In this document: positions 10,312 through 18,816 of the stretch, one piece after another | How the letters are laid out: each line of letters starts with the position of its first letter | Numbering within the stretch: the stretch's first letter is position 1 | Translations under genes and position numbers: made by a program | Origin: Bradyrhizobium sp. CB3481 | GTDB lineage: Bacteria; Pseudomonadota; Alphaproteobacteria; Rhizobiales; Xanthobacteraceae | DNA length: 64,000 nucleotides | Assembly (NCBI RefSeq): GCF_029714305.1 | Contig: NZ_CP121647.1 | Coordinates: 310,001-374,000, forward strand | Direction of reading: 5' to 3' | Notes under the pieces: generated by a model | Told to the model about the DNA's origin: nothing | The model's database searches: none | The model's input: only the letters and a program-made list of their open reading frames with translations

Positions 10312-10617
10312 ATGGCGGAGCGGCTGTCGGCGGAGGCACGGAAATCGGCGCTGGTGGAACTTTCCGGCTGGGCCGAAACGCCGGGGCGCGAGGCGATCAC
10401 GCGGACCTTCACCTTCAAGGATTTCAACGAAGCGTTCGGTTTCATGTCCCGCGCCGCGCTGGTGGCGGAAAAGAACGACCATCACCCGGAATGGAAGAAC
10501 GTCTACAAGACCGTGGAAGTGGTGTTGGCGACCCACGACGCCGGCGGCGTAACCGGGCGCGACGTCGATCTTGCCAAGGCCATGAATGCGATTGCGCGGC
10601 AGCTCGGCGTCGCCTGA
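10312..10617 (+). CDS. phhB: Pterin-4a-carbinolamine dehydratase
   Basis: A 101-residue protein of normal family length. The active-site signature HHPEW is at residues 57-61, with a later His and the Asp of GRDVDLA completing the pattern. The enzyme dehydrates 4a-hydroxy-tetrahydropterin so that it can be recycled after aromatic amino acid hydroxylation. No phenylalanine hydroxylase gene is in the window, and in many bacteria the protein has an unclear wider role. The start at 10312 is supported by GGGAGG a few bases upstream; the frame continues to 10273 without like sequence. Confidence 0.95.
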   Translation: MAERLSAEARKSALVELSGWAETPGREAITRTFTFKDFNEAFGFMSRAALVAEKNDHHPEWKNVYKTVEVVLATHDAGGVTGRDVDLAKAMNAIARQLGVA

Positions 10618-10759
10618 GCCGGCGTTGCCAGATACTTGCGCCGCAGAGGAAACATCCCCAATTGTTCCACGGGGCGTTCTCACGCGAAGCGGTTCGCGTG
10701 AAGGACATAATGGAAGCGGAGAGCCGGCATCCATGCCGGAGCCCTGAGGGAGCGCCGCA

Positions 10760-11143
10760 ATGGCATCGTCCGATCACACCGCGGGTTTCGAGCCGGCCGA
10801 CCGGTTGGCGCAGGACCGCGAGAGCGTGCGCCGGCGCTTCTGGATCAAGTTCAAGCAGGTGGTGGCGCAGCTTCCATTCGCCGAGGATCTGCTCGCAGCC
10901 TATTACTGCGCCTTCGACAAGGAGACGCCGCGCCATGTTCAGGCGTCGCTGCTCGGCGCGGTGGCCTATTTCATTCTGCCGTTCGACTTCATGCCCGACA
11001 TGCTGCCCTTGCTTGGCTTTACCGACGATGCAGCCGTGCTGGCGACCGCCATCCGCATGGTCGCAGGTCATATCACGCCGGAGCATCGCGAAGCCGCCCG
11101 CGCGGCGCTGAAGCGCGGGATTGACGCCGAGACGGGCGAATAG
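10760..11143 (+). CDS. YkvA family membrane protein (DUF1232)
   Basis: A 127-residue protein with the DUF1232 core: a hydrophobic helix of the form AVAYFILPFDFMPDMLPLLG followed by TDDAAVLATAI. Proteins with this domain are small and membrane-associated; no biochemical function is established. GAGGGAG lies eight bases before the ATG. It follows phhB by 142 bases, a gap that contains a small hairpin (TCACGCGAA/TTCGCGTGA, 10680-10702), and ends 28 bases before a strong two-way terminator. Confidence 0.85.
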   Translation: MASSDHTAGFEPADRLAQDRESVRRRFWIKFKQVVAQLPFAEDLLAAYYCAFDKETPRHVQASLLGAVAYFILPFDFMPDMLPLLGFTDDAAVLATAIRMVAGHITPEHREAARAALKRGIDAETGE

Positions 11144-11170
11144 CCAACATCGTATTGGCAGACGTAAAAA

Positions 11171-11197
11171 CCCCGTTCCGAAGCATTCGGAACGGGG
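11171..11197. terminator. Bidirectional rho-independent terminator
   Basis: A perfect 12-base stem CCCCGTTCCGAA/TTCGGAACGGGG with a three-base loop, flanked by AAAAA on the left and TTTTC on the right, between the convergent DUF1232 gene and TAXI protein gene. It can serve both transcripts. Confidence 0.9.
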
Positions 11198-11233
11198 TTT
11201 TCGGTTTTCGTCGCTTTGATGAACCGGCCGCTG

Positions 11234-12406
11234 CTAGCGTTGAGCCGGCGCCTGCACCTTTGCACTTCGCTCGGCTTCCCAAGCCTGGAACTGCTTGAAC
11301 AGGGCCTCCCTGTCCGCGTCCGACTTGACGCTCGCCGCGGTCGTCGGGCTCTGCTTCAGGAATTCATCGAACCTGGCGCGCGACACCGCCTCGATGTTGT
11401 GGCTCTTGAGCCATTGGTCGGCGACCGGCAGGCGCTGCCAGTCCGGCAGCGGCGCCGACAGCGACACTTCCTTCCACTTCGGATGGAATGGCGGGTTCTG
11501 GAAGGTCGGAAACTTCGTGAAGAAGGCGTCCACGAACTGGGCAAGCTTGCGGTAACGGTCGGTGTTGGGCGCCCAATTATAGGCCGCGAGCACCGCCGGC
11601 ACCGCAATCGTGTCGACCTTGCCCCCTTCCGGGATCAGGTTGGGATAGTCCTTTGAGGTTAGCACCGCCGGCAGATAATCGCCCTGCAGCGGCCGCGAAT
11701 AGTCGACCGGGACGAGATGGAAGCGGTTGTCGTTGAAATTGCTGACCGACTTGTACGGCTTGCCGCCGACGGCGATGACCGCGTCAATCTCGCCAGCCCG
11801 CATCTTCTCCATCGCGATGCGCTGCTCGATGTAGACGAAGTTCGGCTTGATGCCGAGCCGCTCGAACACGACGGCCGCGGTCACGAAGGTGCCGCCGTTG
11901 GGAAGATCGACGCTGACCCTCTTGCCGTTGAGCTGGTTGATGCTGGTCACCGATTTCGACGCGATGACGTACATCTCTTCGTTGTAGAGCTTCGTCACAT
12001 AGGTGAACTGCTTCTTGATGTCCTTGGCGAAGCCCTTCTTCTCGAGATAGTCGAGCGTGTCGGCGCGCACGATGCCGAGGTCGACGCCCTGCAGGAACAG
12101 GATGTCGGCGACGCTTTGCACAGAGCCGCGCCCGACGATGGGGAGTACGCGCAACTTGTTTCCATCGTCGAGCACGGAAGCAAGGTCGGCGCCAAACTGC
12201 ACATAGGTGCCGCCGATCGTCCCGGAAATCAGGGTGACCGTGTTGGCGTTCAGCGCCTGTTTGGTGGCGACGGAGCCGAACTGAAAAATCGCCTTCAGGC
12301 TTTCACTGACCTTGGCCGGGTCGTATTCCGTTTCTGCGGCCTTAGCCGCGGTATTGCTGCATGCCACTGTCATGGCAAGCAATGCCATTCCCAGGAAGTG
12401 TCGCAT
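11234..12406 (-). CDS. TAXI-family TRAP transporter solute-binding protein
   Basis: A 390-residue exported protein. A signal peptide of about 24 residues ends near AKA/AE; a Cys at residue 16 does not fit a good lipobox. The mature part has the TAXI pattern: ISGTIGGTYVQFGADLA, VGRGSVQSVADI, VDLGIVRADTL and later VIAVGGKPYKSV. Such proteins bring small organic solutes to TRAP permeases, but no permease gene is in the window, so it is orphan or pairs with one elsewhere. AGAGGAA precedes the ATG at 12406. It does not share the membrane anchors of the TAXI protein at 8668-10095. Confidence 0.88.
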   Translation of the reverse strand: MRHFLGMALLAMTVACSNTAAKAAETEYDPAKVSESLKAIFQFGSVATKQALNANTVTLISGTIGGTYVQFGADLASVLDDGNKLRVLPIVGRGSVQSVADILFLQGVDLGIVRADTLDYLEKKGFAKDIKKQFTYVTKLYNEEMYVIASKSVTSINQLNGKRVSVDLPNGGTFVTAAVVFERLGIKPNFVYIEQRIAMEKMRAGEIDAVIAVGGKPYKSVSNFNDNRFHLVPVDYSRPLQGDYLPAVLTSKDYPNLIPEGGKVDTIAVPAVLAAYNWAPNTDRYRKLAQFVDAFFTKFPTFQNPPFHPKWKEVSLSAPLPDWQRLPVADQWLKSHNIEAVSRARFDEFLKQSPTTAASVKSDADREALFKQFQAWEAERSAKVQAPAQR

Positions 12407-12504
12407 GGGTTCCTCTGTTTGCGCTGGTCAAAATAACTTCTGCAGTATTGGCCCAAATGCGATGCGATTCGGATGAATCGTCATCGCGCTTTAGGTCTTT
12501 GCTT

Positions 12505-12553
12505 GAACATGATCTCTTCGGAAAACCGCTTCACACTTTTCCGGATCATGCGC
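12505..12553. repeat. Intergenic palindromic repeat, family D
   Basis: GAACATGATC ... GGAAAACCGC ... ACTTTTCCGGATCATGCGC. The outer and inner arms form a double hairpin. The last base coincides with the stop codon of the Sel1-type gene at 12553. Compare 5404-5480. Confidence 0.85.
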
Positions 12554-13632
12554 TAGTTCAGCTGGCCGAGCCTTCGCTTAGCATCGGTCGAGCCCATCTG
12601 GGCGGCCTTCTGGTACCAGACCTTCGCCGCCGCGGGGTCGGGCGTGACGCTCCGCAGATCCTGGCTGCCGAGCACCTGCGGATCATAGGTTCCCGCAAGC
12701 ATCAATGCGGCTTCCGGCTCCTGCGCGTCCGCCGCGCGTTCGAGCAGCAGCCGGGCCGAGGTGATGTCGCCGATCGAGAGCAGGCTCTTCGCGCGATTGA
12801 GCAGCGCGGCCAGTTCGTCCGGATCGATGCGCCGGACCGGAGGAGCCGCCTCACGCGGGGCTGGAGCCGGTTCGCGAACCACTGGCGCGACCGCAGCAAC
12901 CGCAGGCGCCGGATTGATCGCCGCGACGACTTCGCGGGATGCCTCGCGGGCCGCGGCCTCGGGCACTGCAACCTTGCCCTTCAGCGCGGTCTGATAGGCT
13001 GCGGCAATTTCGTCGCGCGTCGGCGAGGCCGAAGCCATCGCGTTCGCCACCGACGTGCGGCGGGCCGCGGCGAGCTCGGCTCCGGTCGGTTCAGCGGCAA
13101 TCGGCGGCGCAGCAACGCGCGCGGGCATTTGTCCGGGGTCCGGCACGGCCGCGGCGAGCTCGGCCGGGGGCGGCGCGCTGCCGCCACCACCGCTGCCGCC
13201 GAGAGAAGCGTTGAAGATGACGGCGCGCGTTGAATCAATCGAAAACAAGGCGAGAACGGCCGCGATGGCCGAAACCACTGCGACACCGGTGATGATGCGG
13301 CCGGCGCGCGGCTTCCTCAGCCCGCCACCGCTGCCAAACCTGCCGCTGCCGAAGGTATATTCCGAAAGCTGCTGGTGGGACTCTTCCTCGTAATTGGAGA
13401 GGAAAAGCGGCACCTCCTCGTGCGGCGGCAGCTCCTCGGGCAGGACCTCGGTCCGCTCGAACGACAGCGCAAAGGGCTGGTCGTACTGAGGCTCTTGATA
13501 CCGGGTCTGCGGCTCGTACCGGAGCTGTTCGAATCGAGATTGCTCGGCCTCATACAGCCGCGGATCGCTGATGGCTTCGTCGAACCTGTCGAACGGATCC
13601 CTTGCCTGAACCGGCCTGTTATTCTCCGACAT
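12553..13632 (-). CDS. Membrane-anchored protein with C-terminal Sel1-like repeat
   Basis: A 359-residue protein of three parts: an acidic, Glu/Gln/Tyr-rich N-terminal half (about 1-110), a single membrane segment IITGVAVVSAIAAVLALFSI (about 112-132), and a long Ala/Pro-rich linker leading to a helical end with ALLNRAKSLLSIGDITSARLL and a Sel1-like unit YQKAAQMGSTDAKRRLG. The layout resembles envelope or polarity scaffold proteins that end in Sel1/TPR repeats, but the function cannot be assigned. GGGGAAG lies before the ATG. No operon partner. Confidence 0.75.
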   Translation of the reverse strand: MSENNRPVQARDPFDRFDEAISDPRLYEAEQSRFEQLRYEPQTRYQEPQYDQPFALSFERTEVLPEELPPHEEVPLFLSNYEEESHQQLSEYTFGSGRFGSGGGLRKPRAGRIITGVAVVSAIAAVLALFSIDSTRAVIFNASLGGSGGGGSAPPPAELAAAVPDPGQMPARVAAPPIAAEPTGAELAAARRTSVANAMASASPTRDEIAAAYQTALKGKVAVPEAAAREASREVVAAINPAPAVAAVAPVVREPAPAPREAAPPVRRIDPDELAALLNRAKSLLSIGDITSARLLLERAADAQEPEAALMLAGTYDPQVLGSQDLRSVTPDPAAAKVWYQKAAQMGSTDAKRRLGQLN

Positions 13633-13975
13633 GATGATGCTTCCCCACTACTGAACGCAACGACGGGCGTCCCCCCGTACATTCTTCTTGCTCTTGTTGA
13701 TGTACAGGAGCCCCTTCACCACCCCTAAGGTCGCACACGGATTGGGTTTAAAAAACGACGGCCGACGCTCGGAATTAGGAAATTTTTTGGTATGATTAAG
13801 GCGCACAAGCGGTATGGGGGGCTTTCGAAACACGTATTATTACGGGGAAAATATCTTGTGAGAGCAATTTTCGGAACAAAATGCGGGGCTTGCGGCCGGC
13901 CGCGCGCACGGGATGGCCGTTTCGCCTCCGCGGCGCGCCATCATTGAGCAAATATGGCGAATGATGGAACCCAGT
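13633..13975. other. Non-coding gap upstream of the Sel1-type gene
   Basis: About 340 bases with lower GC than the neighbours between the start of the Sel1-type gene and the end of the quinone oxidoreductase gene, both on the minus strand. It includes an A/T-rich part near 13741-13800 that probably holds the promoter of the Sel1-type gene. I see no credible gene, tRNA or repeat copy here. Confidence 0.5.
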
Positions 13976-14950
13976 TCAGGGGTGCAGGATTACTTTGCCC
14001 ATGGCCTTGCGCCCGGCGAGCACTTTCAGCGCCTCGGCGGTTTGCGCCAGCGGGAAGGTGCGGTCGACATGGGAGGAGATTTTGCCTTCAGCCGTCCACT
14101 TCACCAGCTTTTCCAGGTTGGCGCGGTTCTTCTCCGGATTGACCCTGGTCCACGCGCCCCAGAACACGCCTCTGATATCGCAGCCTTTGAGCAGCGCGAG
14201 GTTGAGCGGCATCTTCGGGATGTCGCCCGCGGCAAAGCCGATCACCAGGAAGCGGCCTTCCCACGCGATCGAACGCAGCGCGGCTTCTGCATAGGTGCCG
14301 CCGACCGGATCGAAGATGATGTCGGCGCCCTTGCCGCCGGTGAGCCGGCGCAGGCCCTCTTTAAGGTCTTCCTTGCTGTAGTTCAGCGTCAGCTCGGCGC
14401 CATGCGCCTTGGCGAATTCGAGCTTCTCGTCCGATGACGCGCAGGCGATCACCTTCAAGCCCATCAGCTTGCCGAGTTCGCAGGCCGCAAGGCCGGTGCC
14501 GCCGGCCGCGCCCAGCACGGCGAGCGTCTCGCCCGCCTTCGGGCTGGCGCGATCTTCCAGCGCATGCAGTGCCGTGCCGTAAATGATGATGATCCCGGCG
14601 GCGCGGTCGAAATCCAGATTATTGGGAATTTTCACGATCGAGTTTGCCGGCAGCGCGATCTTCTCGCGCGCGCCATTATGGCCGCAGGACGCCACCACGC
14701 GGTCGCCGACTTTCAGGTCGGTGACCCCGGCGCCGACGCTTTCGATCACGCCGGCCACTTCGGCGGCGGGCGAGAACGGGAACGGCGGCTTGATCTGGTA
14801 CTTGCCCTGGATCATCAGGATGTCGAAGAAATTCAGCGCCGCGGCCTTGATCGCGATCACCGCCTGTCCGGCCTCGGCGACCGGATCGGGCACATCAGTC
14901 AGCACGAGATCGTCGGGTTGGCAATATTGCGAGCAGAGAATGGCTTTCAT
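13976..14950 (-). CDS. Zinc-free quinone oxidoreductase / MDR-family NADPH dehydrogenase
   Basis: A 324-residue medium-chain dehydrogenase/reductase. The N-terminal GroES-like domain lacks the Cys/His zinc ligands, and the cofactor domain has the motif LAVLGAAGGTGLAACELGKLMG expected of quinone oxidoreductase-like (QOR) enzymes, with later DPVGGTYAEAALRS. It would reduce quinones or enals with NADPH. The start at 14950 (MKAILC) matches the family; the frame is open to 14995. It is divergent from the dienoyl-CoA-reductase-like SDR with 113 bases between, so the two may be coregulated. Confidence 0.88.
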   Translation of the reverse strand: MKAILCSQYCQPDDLVLTDVPDPVAEAGQAVIAIKAAALNFFDILMIQGKYQIKPPFPFSPAAEVAGVIESVGAGVTDLKVGDRVVASCGHNGAREKIALPANSIVKIPNNLDFDRAAGIIIIYGTALHALEDRASPKAGETLAVLGAAGGTGLAACELGKLMGLKVIACASSDEKLEFAKAHGAELTLNYSKEDLKEGLRRLTGGKGADIIFDPVGGTYAEAALRSIAWEGRFLVIGFAAGDIPKMPLNLALLKGCDIRGVFWGAWTRVNPEKNRANLEKLVKWTAEGKISSHVDRTFPLAQTAEALKVLAGRKAMGKVILHP

Positions 14951-15063
14951 GGGCGCACCTGATTTCGGACCGTCAAGAAATGCTGGCAGCTTCATGCCGG
15001 ATTTGAAGCCGGGCTACAATCCGATTCGAGGCATAGCCTCATGGTGGCTGGAGGATTCAAACG

Positions 15064-15903
15064 ATGTTTGAAAAAGGCTTGCTGGCGGGAAAGCGGATAT
15101 TGGTCACCGGCGGCGGCTCCGGGCTCGGGGCCGCGATGGGACATCGCTTCGTCGAGCTCGGCGCCGAGCTGATCATCTGCGGGCGTCGGCGCGAGGTGCT
15201 GGAGCAGGCGGCCATGCGGCTGCGCAGCGAGCTCGGCGGCAAGGTCGGCACGATCGGTTGCGATATTCGCGACGGCGCCGCCGTCGAGGCCATGATGGAC
15301 GAGATCTGGCGCGATGCGCCGATCGACGTGCTGGTCAACAACGCCGCGGCGACCTTCATCGCGCAGACCGAACATATGTCGTCTCGCGCAGCGGATGCGA
15401 TCCTGGCGCCGACACTGCACGGCGCGATGTACTGCACGCTTGCGGCGGGCCGGCGCTGGATCGACGGCAAGCACAAGGGTGTGGTGTTGAGCATTCTCTC
15501 GACGTCGACGATCACCGGCCGCGCCTTCACCGTCCCATCGGCGATGGCGAAATCCGCCGTGCTCGCGATGACCAAGAGTCTTGCGGTGGAGTGGGGACCC
15601 AAAGGCGTGCGCACGGTGGCGATCGCGCCGGGCGCGTTTCCAACGCCGGGCGCGTCGGGCCAACTCCGTCCCGAAGGCCGCGATGCAAGTTGGGCGGAGC
15701 GCAATCCGCTCGGCCGTGCCGGCGAGCATCGCGAGCTTGCCAATCTTGCCAGCTTTCTGATTTCCGATCAGGCCGGTTACATCAATGGCGAGATGGTGGT
15801 GCAGGATGGCGGCGCGCACCTGCGCAGTTCAGGCGCCGAGGATCTCCTGCAATGGACCGATGCGCAGTGGCAACAGCAGCGCGAGCGAAGGTCGAAAAAT
15901 TAA
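15064..15903 (+). CDS. SDR enzyme of the 2,4-dienoyl-CoA reductase type
   Basis: A 279-residue SDR with the cofactor motif TGGGSGLGAAMG near residue 15 and NNAA. The usual catalytic YxxxK is absent: the site reads PSAMAKSAV, as in 2,4-dienoyl-CoA reductases, which keep Ser and Lys but lack the Tyr. The C-terminal part (NPLGRAGEHRELANLASFL, INGEMVVQDGG, then a Trp/Gln-rich tail) also fits that family. The likely role is NADPH reduction of dienoyl-CoA in breakdown of unsaturated fatty acids. GGAGG precedes the ATG. Divergent from the quinone oxidoreductase gene. Confidence 0.82.
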   Translation: MFEKGLLAGKRILVTGGGSGLGAAMGHRFVELGAELIICGRRREVLEQAAMRLRSELGGKVGTIGCDIRDGAAVEAMMDEIWRDAPIDVLVNNAAATFIAQTEHMSSRAADAILAPTLHGAMYCTLAAGRRWIDGKHKGVVLSILSTSTITGRAFTVPSAMAKSAVLAMTKSLAVEWGPKGVRTVAIAPGAFPTPGASGQLRPEGRDASWAERNPLGRAGEHRELANLASFLISDQAGYINGEMVVQDGGAHLRSSGAEDLLQWTDAQWQQQRERRSKN

Positions 15904-16093
15904 TACAGAGGTTGACGCCGGCGATTGACACAAAGCGCGCGCTTTTGATTCGCTGGAGGGACCCGGGACGAAGCGTCGCCGCGACGGTGACAGTGATGTA
16001 ACTGCCTTCCCAAGAAAGCATTTCCCGGCTATCCATCGCCGGCGCGCGATGCGCCCTCGGGCCATCTTCCAGTCACAATGATGAGGGAACCAG

Positions 16094-16723
16094 TTGTCCG
16101 TGTTGCGAATACTGACATTTCTGGTTGCTATTGCGGTGTTGTGTGGGGCGACATCCCTCGCACAGGCACAGAGCCCTGCTCCGAAGAACGCCAAGGATGC
16201 TGCCAAGGCGGCGCCTGCGCCGGCACCGGCTGCAAAGAAGCCGGAACCGGCGGCGACGGCAGCGGCGGGTGGCGCCGAGCCGACGTTGATCGGGCAATAC
16301 GGCACCTGGGGCGCCTACACGGCGACACCGAACGGCCGAAAGGTTTGCTTCGCGCTGGCAAAGCCGTCGTCATCGAAAACCAATCCGCCGAATCGCCCGC
16401 GCGATCCGGCCTACGCATTCGTCTCGACGCGTCCGGCGGAGAAGGTCTTCAACGAAGTCTCGATCATGATCGGCTACGCGCTGAAGCCGGGCTCGGAATC
16501 CTCGCTCGAGGTCGGCGGCGCGGCGTATGCGATGTACACCCAGGGCGACGGGCTCTGGATCAAGAACGCGGCGGAGGAAGAGCAGATGGTCAGCGCCATG
16601 CGCAAGTCCGCCGAAGTGGTCGTCAAGGGCGTGTCGGCCAAGGGCACCGAGACCACCGACGTCTTCTCGCTGAAGGGGCTGTCCCAGGCGCTCGACCGCC
16701 TGGCGCAGGATTGCAAGCGGTAG
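16094..16723 (+). CDS. Invasion-associated locus B (IalB) family protein
   Basis: A 209-residue exported protein: signal peptide to about residue 25 (AQA), then an Ala/Pro/Lys-rich linker, then the IalB domain with GQYGTWGAYTA and GRKVCFALAKP and a C-terminal Cys (QDCKR). IalB proteins are periplasmic or surface proteins first linked to erythrocyte invasion in Bartonella; in soil relatives their role is unknown. The start is a TTG at 16094 with GAGGG eight bases upstream; the GTG two codons later is an alternative. The gene stands alone. Confidence 0.85.
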   Translation: MSVLRILTFLVAIAVLCGATSLAQAQSPAPKNAKDAAKAAPAPAPAAKKPEPAATAAAGGAEPTLIGQYGTWGAYTATPNGRKVCFALAKPSSSKTNPPNRPRDPAYAFVSTRPAEKVFNEVSIMIGYALKPGSESSLEVGGAAYAMYTQGDGLWIKNAAEEEQMVSAMRKSAEVVVKGVSAKGTETTDVFSLKGLSQALDRLAQDCKR

Positions 16724-16783
16724 GCCGCTTTAAGCTCAAAATGCCGTTGTTTGCGGGCCCCGGAAGGCCTATTTGAAGCTCCA

Positions 16784-16862
16784 GTAGGGTGGGCAAAGGC
16801 GCGCAGCGCCTGCCCACCATTTTGATGTGGTGGTGGGCACGTTGCGCTTTGCCCACCCTACG
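16784..16862. repeat. Intergenic palindromic repeat, family C
   Basis: Arms GTAGGGTGGGCAAAG and CTTTGCCCACCCTACG enclose a GCGCAGCGCCTGCCCACCA / TGGTGGGCACGTTGCGC inner pair, making a long hairpin between ialB and rlmN, 27 bases before the rlmN start. A second full copy is at 44073-44154 and a half copy at 43545-43576. Confidence 0.9.
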
Positions 16863-16889
16863 CCGCCCCCAACGATCTCGTGTGAGTCA

Positions 16890-18089
16890 ATGACGCTTTC
16901 ATCTTCCGTGGCGCCGCTGGAGAAGGTTCCGCTCGAAACCTATGTGCCGCCGGCAAAGCCCTCGCTGATCGGGCTGTCGCGCGCCGAGATCGCCGAGCGG
17001 CTTGGCGAGATCGGCGTTGCGCCGGCGCAGCGCAAGATGCGCACGCAGCAGCTCTGGCACTGGATGTATTTCCGCGGCGCCAAGAGCTTTGCCGAGATGA
17101 CCAGCGTTTCCAAGGACATGCGCGCCGAACTGGAGCAGCATTTTACCGTCGATCGCCCGGAAGTGGTTGCCGAGCAGATCTCCAGCGACGGCACCCGCAA
17201 ATGGCTGCTGCGTCTGCCGAGCGGCGATGCGCTGCAGAAGGCGCATGAGGTCGAGTGCGTTTATATTCCCGAAACCGATCGCGGCACGCTCTGCGTCTCC
17301 TCGCAGGTCGGCTGCACGCTGAACTGTTCGTTCTGCCACACCGGCACGCAGCGGTTGGTGCGTAACCTCACCGCCGGCGAGATCGTCGGCCAGGTCATGG
17401 TGGCGCGCGACCGTCTCAACGACTGGGCCGATCGCGATACGCCGGGCGGCGGCCGGTTCGTCACCAACATCGTCATGATGGGCATGGGCGAGCCGCTCTA
17501 TAATTTCGACGCGGTGCGCGATGCGCTGCTCATTGTCGCCGACAATGAGGGCATCGGCATTTCCCGCCGCCGCATCACGCTGTCGACCTCGGGCGTGGTG
17601 CCGAACATCATCCGCACCGGCGAGGAGATCGGCGTCATGCTGGCGATCTCGCTGCACGCGGTGCGCGACGAGCTGCGCAACGAGCTGGTGCCGCTGAACC
17701 GGAAATATCCGATTCAACAATTGCTGCAGGCCTGCCGCGACTATCCGGGCTCCTCGAACGCGCGCCGCATCACGTTTGAATATGTCATGCTCAAGGGCGT
17801 CAACGATTCCCTTGATGACGCCAAGCTGCTGGTCAAACTGCTCAAGGGCATTCCGGCCAAGATCAACCTGATCCCGTTCAATCCGTGGCCGGGCTCGCGT
17901 TACGAATGCTCCGACTGGGAGCAGATCGAAAAGTTCTCCGAATACATCTTCAACGCCGGCTACTCGTCGCCGGTGCGCACGCCGCGTGGCCGCGACATCC
18001 TTGCCGCCTGCGGCCAGTTGAAGTCGGAGACCGAAAAGCTCTCCGCGCGCGAGCGCCAGGCGCTGCGCGCCATGGCGATGACGGATTGA
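16890..18089 (+). CDS. rlmN: Dual-specificity RNA methyltransferase RlmN
   Basis: A 399-residue radical SAM enzyme that methylates C2 of A2503 in 23S rRNA and A37 in some tRNAs. The cluster motif CTLNCSFC (CxxxCxxC) is followed by HTGTQ, and [17 protein letters not shown] and the Cys near the end (ILAACGQL) complete the two-cysteine methyl-transfer site. The start at 16890 is chosen because the upstream part of the frame lies in a repeat; no strong ribosome binding site is visible. Not in an operon. Confidence 0.97.
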   Translation: MTLSSSVAPLEKVPLETYVPPAKPSLIGLSRAEIAERLGEIGVAPAQRKMRTQQLWHWMYFRGAKSFAEMTSVSKDMRAELEQHFTVDRPEVVAEQISSDGTRKWLLRLPSGDALQKAHEVECVYIPETDRGTLCVSSQVGCTLNCSFCHTGTQRLVRNLTAGEIVGQVMVARDRLNDWADRDTPGGGRFVTNIVMMGMGEPLYNFDAVRDALLIVADNEGIGISRRRITLSTSGVVPNIIRTGEEIGVMLAISLHAVRDELRNELVPLNRKYPIQQLLQACRDYPGSSNARRITFEYVMLKGVNDSLDDAKLLVKLLKGIPAKINLIPFNPWPGSRYECSDWEQIEKFSEYIFNAGYSSPVRTPRGRDILAACGQLKSETEKLSARERQALRAMAMTD

Positions 18090-18111
18090 TGGGCGGTCGC
18101 CGCATGCCATC

Positions 18112-18233
18112 CCGTCATTGCGAGGAGCAACGCGACGAAGCAATCCATCTCTCCGCGTGTGGAGACGTGGATTGCTTCGCGGAGCCTGTCATCCGGCGGC
18201 GCTTCGCGCCGACCGGGTGGCTCGCAATGACGG
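18112..18233. repeat. Intergenic palindromic repeat, family A (long form)
   Basis: Arms CCGTCATTGCGAG and CTCGCAATGACGG with inner GAAGCAATCCA/TGGATTGCTTC, lengthened by a GGCGCTTCGCGCC hairpin in the right half. Its right edge reaches the GGAG that serves as ribosome binding site for the gene starting at 18241. Confidence 0.9.
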
Positions 18234-18240
18234 AGCCATC

Positions 18241-18714
18241 ATGTCCCTAATCGGCCGCATCTTCGTCATCCTGTTCGCGTTCCTCGCCGCCTGCTTCGTG
18301 GCGGGGATGATCGTGGTCGGCGCGGTGCTGTATCCGGAAATCTCCGATCTCGGCGGGGGGCCGATCGATCAGGGCGCAGTCAATGTCCTGCTCGGCTTCG
18401 GCTTCATCTTTCTCTCAGGCTTTGCGCTGCTGCCGGCGCTGGTCGTGGTCCTGATCACGGAGGCCTTCTATATCCGCAGCGTGCTCGCTTATGCGATCGT
18501 CGGCGCGGCCTGTTATCTCGGCCTGATCCCCTTCGACACCGAGACGCTGCAGTTCGACGGCATCATCCGCCGGCATCTCGAAATCATGACCGGCGCCGGC
18601 ATCGTGGCCGGCCTTGTCTACTGGATGATCGCCGGCCGCACTGCCGGGGCCTGGCGCGAGCCGCGGCCTCCGCTACGGCCGCCGCCGCCCTTGCCGTCGC
18701 AATCCGTCCGCTGA
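18241..18714 (+). CDS. Small membrane protein of unknown function, four membrane segments
   Basis: A 157-residue protein starting MSLIGRIF with four hydrophobic segments (about 8-30, 48-72, 80-98, 118-136) and a Pro-rich C-terminal tail. I do not recognise a named family. The ATG at 18241 follows GGAG, which is itself the edge of a repeat; the frame continues upstream through the repeat, which is unlikely to be translated. It lies between rlmN and a PAP2 phosphatase, all on the plus strand, but with repeats on both sides. Confidence 0.7.
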   Translation: MSLIGRIFVILFAFLAACFVAGMIVVGAVLYPEISDLGGGPIDQGAVNVLLGFGFIFLSGFALLPALVVVLITEAFYIRSVLAYAIVGAACYLGLIPFDTETLQFDGIIRRHLEIMTGAGIVAGLVYWMIAGRTAGAWREPRPPLRPPPPLPSQSVR

Positions 18715-18739
18715 CGTGATGTGTTCCACAGCCGCTCCA

Positions 18740-18768
18740 CTTACCCTACCCCTCCAGGGGAGGGTAAG
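18740..18768. repeat. Short palindromic repeat, family G
   Basis: CTTACCCTACCCC and GGGGAGGGTAAG flank a TCCA loop, giving a near-perfect hairpin with one mismatch. A perfect version lies at 53868-53895. It is between two plus-strand genes and could end the upstream transcript, although no T-run follows. Confidence 0.8.
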
Positions 18769-18816
18769 GGCGCCTGTGCCTTTCCATCCGCCATCGCCTC
18801 GGCTAAACCCCGCGCC

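Noticed and set aside
13648..13833. 61-codon minus frame in the gap before the Sel1-type gene
   Set aside because: Low-GC, Lys/Arg/Pro-rich random-looking product with no ribosome binding site; it lies where a promoter is expected.
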